Assembly (NCBI GenBank): GCA_030348875.1
Contig: JAUCEP010000002.1
Location: 1,939,001-2,003,000 of the forward strand
Origin: Ureibacillus composti
Lineage (GTDB): Bacteria > Bacillota > Bacilli > Bacillales_A > Planococcaceae
Direction: 5' to 3'
DNA length: 64,000 nucleotides
The notes under the pieces were generated by a model. That model was not told the DNA's origin. It did not search any database and saw nothing but the letters and a program-made list of their open reading frames with translations. Positions 18,300 through 24,948 of this stretch are shown here, one piece after another. The stretch's first letter is position 1. The number at the start of each line of letters is the position of its first letter. A program made the translations under genes and the position numbers.

Positions 18300-18310
18300 G
18301 TACCCCAAAT
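18287..18310 (+). repeat. Candidate left arm-type integrase sites
   Basis: TGTACCCC at 18287-18294 and TGTACCCCAAAT at 18299-18310. Three related copies lie near the other end (58339-58372). Repeats at both prophage ends close to the core fit arm sites for a tyrosine integrase. Confidence 0.5.
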
Positions 18311-18330
18311 TTAAGAATCTACAAAAATTC

Positions 18331-19491
18331 TTATTTCAAATTTGCGATATTCCCCAAAATTTCTATTGCTTCTTTTTCTTTTCTTTCAAGTGAATGCGAA
18401 TACACCTCATTGACAACATTAATGGTATCTCCTAAAATTTTAGCAACAGTTGGAACAGGTACACCGTTTCCGACTAAAATACTTGCTACAGTGTGTCTTA
18501 ACGTATGAATAGTTATTTCACGGAATTGGTGCTTATCAATTATTTTTCTTAAAGCCCAATTCGGATAGTGATAGCAAACAGGCTCACCTGAACGCGAAAT
18601 AAATACATAATCCGTTTCCTTTAGCTTATTACCTTGAGTTAATTTCGTTTCGATACACCAACTACGATATCTTCTTAAAGTATTTACTAATTCGTCATTC
18701 ATATCGATTGTACGAATACTATTTTTTGTTTTCGCTGATCGTGTACTGTGATAATCACGTGTTCTTGAAATGGATATAGTCTTATTATCAAAGTCAATAT
18801 CCTTCCAACAAAGAGCAAGGGATTCACCTTTTCTCATCCCAGTTGAGGCTATCGTAAAAATAACTGTAAATTGAGAAGCATTGCAGTAGGTTTTTGTTAA
18901 GTAAATTAACTGGTTTAATTCTTTTTCGGTTAGAGTGTCCATTTTACGAATTGGTTTGGCGCCCCGATAATCTAAACTTGTAAAACGACGACGATCTAAA
19001 TACTCTTCTTCAACGGCTGCAATAAGAGATGAATTTAATGTAGTCACAGTATTCCGAATTGTCTTTTCAGACAAACCTCTTTCAATCATGTCATCAACTA
19101 AATCATGCTGCACCACCATTTTAGTCAGCTGTTTTAGTTTATAATGGCCAAGAAGGGGATTTAAATAGAGTCTAAAAAAACATTCGTACTGCGAGTAAGT
19201 TGAAACTTTGATTTTTTTCTTTTTTGATTCTAACCAAATAGTGAACCACTCGGATAATGTAGTTTGCATTTTATCAAGTTGAGTTACATTGCCGTTTAAC
19301 ACTTGTGCTTTTACTTCAATTAATGCACGTTCACATTCTTCGATTGAATTGAATTTTCTGGAGGACCTCTCAATACGTTTGCCGTTATGATCATGAAATT
19401 TGTAACGGTAAGCGTATTTCTTTTTACCTTCATTATCCTTATACCAGTAAATACTATCTTTTTTAGTTTTGTAATATTTTTCTCTTGCCAT
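18331..19491 (-). CDS. int: Tyrosine integrase of the prophage
   Basis: 386 residues. The N-terminus (1-60) holds an AP2-like arm-binding domain (YRYKFHDHNGKRIERSSR), then a SAM-like core-binding domain (about 75-155), then the catalytic domain. Catalytic residues: STGMRKGE (Arg), the beta-hairpin Lys (near SAKTKNSIR), TIHTLRHTVAS (His-x-x-Arg), LGDT region and VYSHSLER (Tyr nucleophile). It catalyses integration and excision at the 17-bp core. AAAGGAG lies before the ATG. It is the last gene of the leftward lysogeny block, next to attL. Confidence 0.95.
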   Translation of the reverse strand: MAREKYYKTKKDSIYWYKDNEGKKKYAYRYKFHDHNGKRIERSSRKFNSIEECERALIEVKAQVLNGNVTQLDKMQTTLSEWFTIWLESKKKKIKVSTYSQYECFFRLYLNPLLGHYKLKQLTKMVVQHDLVDDMIERGLSEKTIRNTVTTLNSSLIAAVEEEYLDRRRFTSLDYRGAKPIRKMDTLTEKELNQLIYLTKTYCNASQFTVIFTIASTGMRKGESLALCWKDIDFDNKTISISRTRDYHSTRSAKTKNSIRTIDMNDELVNTLRRYRSWCIETKLTQGNKLKETDYVFISRSGEPVCYHYPNWALRKIIDKHQFREITIHTLRHTVASILVGNGVPVPTVAKILGDTINVVNEVYSHSLERKEKEAIEILGNIANLK

Positions 19492-19511
19492 AACGATTAC
19501 TCCTTTTTATA

Positions 19512-19524
19512 CACGGGCAGGTGC
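19512..19524 (+). repeat. Dispersed 13-bp prophage repeat, copy 1
   Basis: CACGGGCAGGTGC upstream of the integrase start, followed by TTAAGCAATC. It is repeated at 24061-24073, also followed by TTAAGTAATC, and in inverted form (11 bp) at 58318-58328. Confidence 0.6.
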
Positions 19525-19599
19525 TTGTTTAAGCAATCGTTTTACATCACTCCTTTCAAGTAAAATATAGGGCTTTTATTTCCAACAAACCATGCGAAT

Positions 19600-20067
19600 T
19601 TAGCATAGTATTCTATTATTTATGTATTGGGTTAAACGTTGTAATGCAAAGTTATATTCAACGTTAAATAGTTGCTGGACCAAATTTATAGATTCGCGTG
19701 TTAAATCAATACTTAGTTGATCTAGCATGAAAGAGGGTACACAAGCGTGATACATAAACTGATTCGCTTTTGATTCCTGGTATTCTATAAAACTTTTTGT
19801 CATCTGTTTTTGATTTCCAGAATGAAGTAATACATGGCCGAGTTCATGGCAAAAATCTTGCCACTTTTGTTGATTATTTAAGTATTGATTTAAAAATATG
19901 TATGCGTAATCCCTAAGAAAAACCGCTTGACTATGTTCTTTCCAATAAAAAACCTTTATACCTAGCTTGTTTCCAATATTAAGAAAATCAAGTTGCTCCG
20001 GATTTAGAACACCTAACTTAAAATACATCTCCTTTACATAATCTTCCGTGTGACTAGTGCAATACAT
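19600..20067 (-). CDS. ImmA/IrrE-family metallopeptidase (XkdA-like)
   Basis: 155 residues. Zinc motif FCHELGHVLLH, with a downstream ESKANQFMYH segment providing the third ligand. ImmA proteins cleave the cognate Xre repressor of mobile elements to trigger induction; here the Xre repressor is encoded four genes upstream in the same leftward direction. A perfect LexA-type palindrome overlaps its promoter (20097-20112), so the protease would appear on DNA damage. This matches PBSX xkdA, which is known to be LexA-controlled. ATG start with GGAGATG upstream. Confidence 0.9.
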   Translation of the reverse strand: MYCTSHTEDYVKEMYFKLGVLNPEQLDFLNIGNKLGIKVFYWKEHSQAVFLRDYAYIFLNQYLNNQQKWQDFCHELGHVLLHSGNQKQMTKSFIEYQESKANQFMYHACVPSFMLDQLSIDLTRESINLVQQLFNVEYNFALQRLTQYINNRILC

Positions 20068-20096
20068 CTGACCATCTCCAATTCGGTGAAACTGAA

Positions 20097-20112
20097 TAGA
20101 ACGTTTGTTCTA
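20097..20112. promoter_or_regulatory. LexA (SOS) box upstream of ImmA gene
   Basis: TAGAACGTTTGTTCTA is a perfect 6-bp inverted repeat with 4-bp spacer and contains GAAC-N4-GTTC, the Gram-positive LexA consensus core. On the reverse strand a TATACT -10 (20117-20122) lies immediately upstream, so bound LexA would block transcription of the ImmA gene. Confidence 0.75.
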
Positions 20113-20121
20113 TTTTAGTAT

Positions 20122-20155
20122 AAAACAAAACCCTACTATTTGGAAGTAGGGTTTT
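20122..20155 (-). terminator. Terminator after membrane protein gene
   Basis: AAAACCCTACT/AGTAGGGTTTT stem with a 7-nt loop. On the reverse strand it is followed by GTTTT. It separates the RexAB-like pair from the SOS-driven ImmA gene. Confidence 0.75.
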
Positions 20156-20156
20156 A

Positions 20157-20822
20157 TTATCCATCTTTCTCTTTATCAAATTTAGATGCAATATTTTTAT
20201 GATAATCTTCCCAACGCTTTTTTTCTTCAGAATCTAAAAAATTTTTTAATCTGATAAATAATTGATCTCGTTCTTTTTGTTTTACTTTTTCAAGTTCTAT
20301 GAGTTCATAGTATTTTTTTATATCAGTATTAAAGATGATATAAATTACAATACCAAATCTAAGGGCGCTTAGTAGCATATAGAGTAAAAGAATCAATGTT
20401 AATACTAAAAGAGTAAAATCTGGATTCTTTGGATCTACACTAGTAAATAAAGCAAAAACGAGATAGATGAATGCACCTATAAAAGCATTTCGTATATATT
20501 TTAAAAGTTTTTCAAAGTTTTCTTGTTCTAGAATTGAAAATGTGGAATCCACTTTAATATTGCTGAATAGTGTGAAGACTGTAAAATAAATGCCGATAAA
20601 GATTGATGCAATGGAAATTAATGTACCATCTTCGGAAGTTAAGAGGTTTTTAAATTTATCCACAAAATAGGTATCAATAAATGGTATTCCTATTGGATTT
20701 GAATTAATTATTAAAAAATGGTTAATACCTAAAAATAAAGCAAGGAGAGTTATGGATGCAGTAATAAAATAGTCTTCAAAAAACACGAGTGATTTCTCAA
20801 TTTTTGAATCTTTTTGTTTCAT
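20157..20822 (-). CDS. Four-helix membrane protein, partner of upstream gene
   Basis: 221 residues if started at ATG 20822; an earlier ATG at 20861 would overlap the upstream gene. Four hydrophobic segments lie about 19-37, 68-90, 110-130 and 138-163, followed by a charged cytoplasmic coiled-coil tail rich in Lys and Glu. I recognise no family. It sits 29 bp downstream of a 314-residue cytoplasmic protein and shares its transcript. The arrangement recalls lambda RexA (cytoplasmic sensor) and RexB (four-helix membrane protein), expressed from the lysogeny block; this is analogy, not sequence homology. Confidence 0.7.
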   Translation of the reverse strand: MKQKDSKIEKSLVFFEDYFITASITLLALFLGINHFLIINSNPIGIPFIDTYFVDKFKNLLTSEDGTLISIASIFIGIYFTVFTLFSNIKVDSTFSILEQENFEKLLKYIRNAFIGAFIYLVFALFTSVDPKNPDFTLLVLTLILLLYMLLSALRFGIVIYIIFNTDIKKYYELIELEKVKQKERDQLFIRLKNFLDSEEKKRWEDYHKNIASKFDKEKDG

Positions 20823-20851
20823 AACCCTTTGACTCTCCCTCCAATTAATTA

Positions 20852-21796
20852 TTAGAACCATTCTGCTTCTTTAATGGCTAATATATCATCAAAACGTCTA
20901 AGTTGACCTGAACCAAGTCGTCCTTCATCGTAGAAATGTTCTTCAATTGCATCTGCAATTGTTTCCCAAGCATCTCCATCTGCTTCTTTAGTCGATTTGA
21001 AAACACTAACATTTTTAAGGTCAATTTCATGCACTCTTTTAAGTTCGTTGCTATAATATTTTGCCTTAATTGAAATGTACATATCACTATTATAGTCTAA
21101 AATTCTGATGAAATCTTTTACAACATCTGTATTTAGCAAATTGTCTTTTTTACGACCATTTCCCATGTATAATGATGCCACATTTCCTCCAAATTCATTT
21201 TGCGCCTTTACAATACTTTGAAGTGCATCAAGTATCAAAGATTTAGTTTTTCGATTACTCGAATTAACTAAATCTCTTTGAGTAGAAGTAATATCAAGTT
21301 TAATATCAAGGAATCTTATGTCATTAGAATCTAAAACATCTTTTAAGCCTATTTTAGGTTCAAGCTCTTCTAATTCAATGCCCCACTTTATTTCTTCAGA
21401 AGAGGGTAAAAATGACTCTAAATAAGTTTTTATATGTGTTCCTTTTGCTCCGTAATGATTATATTCTACAATTAATAAGTTCTCTGAATGCTGAAAAAAG
21501 CAGTTAGTGGATTCAAACACATCTTCCTTAATATCTTCGTATCTGTCAGTACCTTTTTTACCGGTTTTAGGTTTACGGACTCTATAATCAGCAAAACAAA
21601 TGGCACGATCATTAATATCACGATTACTTCTGGGATCTCGCATTTTTAAAAGTGAATATTCGCCATGGCGAGTTTGTTTAAAACGATCTCCTTCTGTTAA
21701 AACAATTATTTTGTCCAGAAGATAAAAAAAGGGGATATTTGTTTTTTGTCCATTGTATGTGATGTAGGGATTATAGTAGTATAATTTTAATTCCAT
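20852..21796 (-). CDS. Conserved prophage protein of unknown function (DUF6731-like?)
   Basis: 314 residues, soluble, no signal or membrane segment. Early region YYYNPYITYNGQKTNIPFFYLL is followed by basic and acidic stretches (DPRSNRDINDRAICFADYRVRKPKTGKKGTDRY in part) and a C-terminal region rich in alternating strands. It resembles Firmicute prophage proteins that I believe are filed as DUF6731; this could not be checked. ATG start with GAGGAG 7 bp upstream. Encoded just before a four-helix membrane protein in the lysogeny block, so a superinfection-exclusion role is plausible but unproven. Confidence 0.65.
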   Translation of the reverse strand: MELKLYYYNPYITYNGQKTNIPFFYLLDKIIVLTEGDRFKQTRHGEYSLLKMRDPRSNRDINDRAICFADYRVRKPKTGKKGTDRYEDIKEDVFESTNCFFQHSENLLIVEYNHYGAKGTHIKTYLESFLPSSEEIKWGIELEELEPKIGLKDVLDSNDIRFLDIKLDITSTQRDLVNSSNRKTKSLILDALQSIVKAQNEFGGNVASLYMGNGRKKDNLLNTDVVKDFIRILDYNSDMYISIKAKYYSNELKRVHEIDLKNVSVFKSTKEADGDAWETIADAIEEHFYDEGRLGSGQLRRFDDILAIKEAEWF

Positions 21797-21910
21797 TTAC
21801 ATTCTCCTCGTATTTAAGTGCATGTCGTGTTGGCACGCCCTATTTTGTGTCTGATAAGATGAAGGACTATGCTTAGTTAATAAACAACTTTATACTAGAA
21901 CTATAGTTTA

Positions 21911-22825
21911 TTACCAAACTTCATCCCAAAAATCATTTTCATGCACAATCACAATTGGTTGGCCATTTTTTCGAAGGTCAACTGCTTTTTCAACTTTTCT
22001 TCCGTAACAAGAGAATGCCCAGCAAGGATTCCCATTGTCACCTACAATGAGGTAATCTGTTTTCTGAGTGACATTGTTATTAAAAGTTCCACCTAAATTT
22101 GTGATTATTTCTGCAATCTCATTGCGTTTTGCTTTACTAGATGTACCAGTAAAAGAAAACGTCCTGTTTTCAATAATTATTTCAGGACATACAGCACATA
22201 TACCATTTACAGAGTACTTGTTTTGTAAGTCCTCTAATTCAGTTTCGTTAATATTATAGGAGCTTCTCGTATCTATAAAATTACCAAGATAGGCTTTTAA
22301 CATGTTAATTTCATCCTCACTGATATGCCCATCATTTTTAATGGCAATTAGTAAGCTATAAATCTCATCAAATGGATAAAACCCTTTTAGAAATTCGCGA
22401 TCTTCCATCCAATCAAATAACCTTATTATTTCCGTTTCATTAATCGAATTGTCGGCCATGATACCGTGAATAATTCCATGCAATTCTTGAAGAGAGGAAG
22501 TAACAACATTATAGTAGGTTTTAAAACCATCATTATTTGTTACATTTTTACAAAGCCATAAAATATCTTGGATTTCATCAGAAGTTAAAATGCCATCACT
22601 TAAAGCTGCATCAATTAGTGGGATAATTTCTGAAAATGGAAACTTATAATCATATCGTCGCTGTAAATTACACCAGTTGATGACTTCTTCTAATTCCATT
22701 TCATTTAATTCAGAATCAAGTTTGATACCCTCCAACAATCCAATTAATGAATTAACTGCTTTATGAATCTCTGAAGGGGCAGTAAAACTACGATAGTCAC
22801 TCTCTTCTTTAAAATTATTAGTCAT
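21911..22825 (-). CDS. BRCT-domain protein with N-terminal acidic helical repeats
   Basis: 304 residues from ATG 22825 (GGAGGAG 5 bp upstream; the ATG at 22861 lacks a ribosome site). Two repeats of about 80 residues occupy roughly 15-195, each with a LDSELNEMELEEVINWC/ INETEIIRLFDWM-like acidic helix and a PFSEI or PFDEI step, resembling TerB-like helical modules. The C-terminus (about 220-300) is a BRCT domain: FSFTGTSSKAKRNEIAEII, LGGTFNNNVTQKTDYLIVG. Bacterial BRCT domains bind DNA ends or phosphopeptides, as in LigA. Cargo of the lysogeny block, just downstream of the repressor. Confidence 0.8.
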   Translation of the reverse strand: MTNNFKEESDYRSFTAPSEIHKAVNSLIGLLEGIKLDSELNEMELEEVINWCNLQRRYDYKFPFSEIIPLIDAALSDGILTSDEIQDILWLCKNVTNNDGFKTYYNVVTSSLQELHGIIHGIMADNSINETEIIRLFDWMEDREFLKGFYPFDEIYSLLIAIKNDGHISEDEINMLKAYLGNFIDTRSSYNINETELEDLQNKYSVNGICAVCPEIIIENRTFSFTGTSSKAKRNEIAEIITNLGGTFNNNVTQKTDYLIVGDNGNPCWAFSCYGRKVEKAVDLRKNGQPIVIVHENDFWDEVW

Positions 22826-22895
22826 TAATACTCCTCCTCTAATGATTAATTTTCCACCCATAAATGTTTAAATTTTACATTAGGTATTTGTAATA

Positions 22896-22922
22896 AAGGA
22901 CATGTCATTAAGACATGTCCTT
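22896..22922. terminator. Terminator after Xre repressor gene
   Basis: Perfect 11-bp stem AAGGACATGTC/GACATGTCCTT with a 5-nt loop, followed by TTTATT on the reverse strand. It lies between the repressor and the BRCT gene, so it may limit read-through into the cargo genes. Confidence 0.7.
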
Positions 22923-22954
22923 GCATTTAGTTAATTTATTCATTAACTCATATT

Positions 22955-23320
22955 TTAAGACTTTTCGTTTTTAATCATTTCCCAAATCGTTCGAAGTTTT
23001 CGAAGCTCTTCTTCGTCTGATTTAGGAAGTTCTTTGTACCAAACTTGTAGTTCTGGATCGTTGATAAATGCTTGGAATTCTGCCTCGTCATCTTGAGGTT
23101 TTGTTGAAGGTTCTAAGGTGTCGGTACGGCCGAGGAGGTAATCAGTGCTGACTTCAAAATAATTAGCAATTAAATCTAATGTATCGTAATCAGGTTTTCT
23201 GTCTCCAGATTCATATCTTGATAATACCGCATTGGAAACGCCGATTTTTTTTGCAAATTCTATTTGAGAAATATTGTTTTTTTCACGTAAATATTTAATT
23301 CGATTTCCTAACGAATCCAA
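22955..23320 (-). CDS. Xre-family repressor (CI-like)
   Basis: 121 residues. The helix-turn-helix domain covers about 6-62 (RIKYLREKNNISQIEFAKKIGVSNAVLSRYES in part; DYDTLDLIANYFEVSTDYLLGR). The C-terminal tail is short and acidic, lacking a LexA-type peptidase domain, so inactivation is expected through the ImmA protease rather than self-cleavage. TTG start with AGAGGTGAT upstream. It faces divergent early genes across an array of palindromic operators. Proposed role: maintaining lysogeny. Confidence 0.88.
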   Translation of the reverse strand: MDSLGNRIKYLREKNNISQIEFAKKIGVSNAVLSRYESGDRKPDYDTLDLIANYFEVSTDYLLGRTDTLEPSTKPQDDEAEFQAFINDPELQVWYKELPKSDEEELRKLRTIWEMIKNEKS

Positions 23321-23364
23321 TCAATATCACCTCTTTATGTATTATTTTATATTTAATTCAATGT

Positions 23365-23465
23365 TTACCACAATGGTAAATATAAAAATTGCCAAAAAGG
23401 TAATATTTATGTTGACTTTGCCAAAATGGTAATATATATTAATATTAAAGTTACCAATAAGGTAA
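23365..23465. promoter_or_regulatory. Four palindromic repressor operators
   Basis: TTRCC-N5-GGTAA occurs at 23365-23379 (ACAAT spacer), 23389-23403 (AAAAA), 23418-23432 (AAAAT) and 23451-23465 (AATAA). They lie between the divergent Xre repressor and Cro-like genes; one occupies the spacer of the rightward promoter. A fifth copy is at 23697-23711. Confidence 0.85.
23412..23440 (+). promoter_or_regulatory. Rightward early promoter (PR)
   Basis: TTGACT at 23412-23417 and TATATT at 23435-23440 with exactly 17 bp between. Operator 23418-23432 fills the spacer, so repressor binding would exclude RNA polymerase. Confidence 0.75.
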
Positions 23466-23479
23466 TTGGAGGTGGAAAA

Positions 23480-23695
23480 ATGGCTAAACGATTAGTAGTT
23501 AATCTTGATGGAATTAAGCAGCTAAGAATTGATAAGGATATCTCTGTAGAAGAGATGTCTAAATTGATGGGTTATAAAGGGTATCAAGGTTACTACTATA
23601 AGGAAAATGGTGTAAGAAAATTGAGTGCGGACGATGTCGCCAAAATCTCTGTAATATTAGAAGTTCCTATAAATGAGCTTTTTTTTGAAGAATAA
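23480..23695 (+). CDS. Cro-like Xre regulator
   Basis: 71 residues (MAKRLVVNLDGIKQLRIDKD...). A helix-turn-helix covers most of the protein (ISVEEMSKLMGYKGYQGYY ... ADDVAKISVILEV). ATG at 23480 follows GGAGGTGG by 5 bp; a longer frame from 23426 lacks a ribosome site and would start inside the promoter. First gene of the rightward operon, in Cro position. Confidence 0.82.
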   Translation: MAKRLVVNLDGIKQLRIDKDISVEEMSKLMGYKGYQGYYYKENGVRKLSADDVAKISVILEVPINELFFEE

Positions 23696-23696
23696 A

Positions 23697-23711
23697 TTGC
23701 CGAAATGGTAA
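23697..23711. promoter_or_regulatory. Fifth repressor operator, downstream of cro-like gene
   Basis: TTGCC-GAAAT-GGTAA matches the four operators in the divergent promoter region. It overlaps the last bases after the Cro-like stop codon (TAA 23693-23695) and precedes the DUF771-like gene. Confidence 0.75.
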
Positions 23712-23738
23712 CTTTTAAATTAGAAGGAGGTAATCCCC

Positions 23739-24053
23739 ATGATTCAACAAGCTCCTAATGAAATTACTGTAATTCAAACGTTATTCACTATGTCTGGCAT
23801 TACAAAAGAGAAGGTTCAAGAACAGTTAAAGGAAATCGTAGAGGAATCTGCAAGACCAATTCTTTTGTTCTGGGAGATAGAGGATATCGTTCGAGCAACT
23901 ACATTTAAAAAATCATTTCTAGAAGAAAACATCTTATGTGATCCACGTGTGAAACGATATCAACGTCAATTTGGCCCTCGTGGGAAACGAGTGTGGCTTG
24001 CAGAACCAACTGCAAATGCCATCCAAGAAATAATCATGAATGAATGGAAATAA
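23739..24053 (+). CDS. Small DNA-binding-like phage protein (DUF771-like)
   Basis: 104 residues. The C-terminal half (WEIEDIVRATTFKKSFLEEN, then ILCDPRVKRYQR and a basic RGKRVWL strand) resembles DUF771 and other excisionase-like winged helix proteins of Firmicute phages. AAGGAGG precedes the ATG. Likely an early regulator or excision factor; assignment by layout and partial motif only. Confidence 0.6.
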   Translation: MIQQAPNEITVIQTLFTMSGITKEKVQEQLKEIVEESARPILLFWEIEDIVRATTFKKSFLEENILCDPRVKRYQRQFGPRGKRVWLAEPTANAIQEIIMNEWK

Positions 24054-24060
24054 AAAGTAG

Positions 24061-24073
24061 CACGGGCAGGTGC
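24061..24073 (+). repeat. Dispersed 13-bp prophage repeat, copy 2
   Basis: CACGGGCAGGTGC followed by AACATTAAGTAATCAG. It is identical over 13 bp to the copy at 19512 and similar in the bases that follow. Confidence 0.6.
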
Positions 24074-24182
24074 AACATTAAGTAATCAGTTCAAGATATA
24101 CCTATATACTACTAATCTATGAAATTTCTTACTATGCTAACACCGCATATATGCATTTTCTGCATAAAAAGGAGGTGAGGGA

Positions 24183-24455
24183 ATGGAAATGGACGTTGGA
24201 TCACTTATTCGCAAGTGTCGTAAGAAAGCAAAATTATCCCAAGAAGCTTTCGCTGATTTAATGCATACGACACAGTCAACGATTAGTCGAATTGAAAAAA
24301 ATCTAATTGCATGTGAAGTGAACTTTTTAAGAAAAGCTGCAAGAATTACAAATTCAGAAGACGTAGTAATATCTGCTTTGTTTAGTGTTGATGCAATTAC
24401 ACAAGCTGCTCAATTAGTACCAATGTATATCGGAGGATTTGGTTTATGGATTTAG
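24183..24455 (+). CDS. Xre-type helix-turn-helix protein
   Basis: 90 residues. HTH at about 8-60 (LIRKCRKKAKLSQEAFADLM, TTQSTISRIEK). The C-terminal 30 residues are hydrophobic (AAQLVPMYIGGFGLWI), which is unusual for a free repressor and suggests dimerisation or membrane contact. GGAGGTGAGGG upstream of the ATG. Third HTH protein of the early region. The stop overlaps the next small gene. Confidence 0.78.
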   Translation: MEMDVGSLIRKCRKKAKLSQEAFADLMHTTQSTISRIEKNLIACEVNFLRKAARITNSEDVVISALFSVDAITQAAQLVPMYIGGFGLWI

Positions 24456-24586
24456 CTAAAAAATCAGCTAAAGGAATTGAAAATCTCGAAAAACAAAAAA
24501 CACTGCAAGAAATTGCACGCACATTTGCAAAGCAAGGAATTGATATGAAAGTGGTGAAACGCTGTGAACTTGAAAGAACGTATTGA
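24446..24586 (+). CDS. Small early phage protein
   Basis: 46 residues (MDLAKKSAKGIENLEKQKT ... VVKRCELERTY), basic and helical. It overlaps the HTH gene by 10 bp and has CGGAGGA 8 bp before the ATG. No family recognised. Codon-overlap packing and a good ribosome site support it. Confidence 0.55.
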   Translation: MDLAKKSAKGIENLEKQKTLQEIARTFAKQGIDMKVVKRCELERTY

Positions 24587-24728
24587 CGTTTACTTTTTTC
24601 TAACGGAAGAAGAAATGGAAGAAGGGTATGTAGTAGACGGAGCTACTTACTGGTGGGTTTTTCTATACATTATTTTCGGATTCTTTACGATGTTCATTGC
24701 ATTACAAGCACTTGTTTTGATGCAATAA
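24564..24728 (+). CDS. Small single-pass membrane protein
   Basis: 54 residues from GTG. An acidic N-terminus (FFLTEEEMEEGYVVDGATYW) precedes one membrane helix (about 29-51, WVFLYIIFGFFTMFIALQAL). It overlaps the preceding gene by 23 bp; the ribosome site (GTGGTGAAA) is weak. Unknown function. Confidence 0.5.
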   Translation: MNLKERIDVYFFLTEEEMEEGYVVDGATYWWVFLYIIFGFFTMFIALQALVLMQ

Positions 24729-24839
24729 AAAAACCGCTAAATCGGTGGCACGATTTAAACGGTTAAATAATACTATGTTGAATTCATTTTATCACATACC
24801 AGAAGGAGAAGCGAGAAAATTCTCGCTTCAGATTGTCGA

Positions 24840-24881
24840 CAAAAGGCCTTCAGAATGGTCACATTCTGAAGGCCTTTTGTA
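24840..24881. terminator. Hairpin at left end of the IS
   Basis: Perfect 19-bp stem ACAAAAGGCCTTCAGAATG/CATTCTGAAGGCCTTTTGT with loop GTCA. T-rich tails on both strands make it a terminator that insulates the IS from outside transcription and ends the transposase transcript. Confidence 0.8.
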
Positions 24882-24948
24882 ATTTTATAGATTATTGGGG
24901 TATTTTATCGATTTATTTTTGGCTAAATCACTCTGCGAGTATTCTATT

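Noticed and set aside
23426-23479. Longer N-terminus for the Cro-like gene
   Set aside because: It would start inside the promoter -10 region and has no ribosome site, whereas ATG 23480 has GGAGGTGG.
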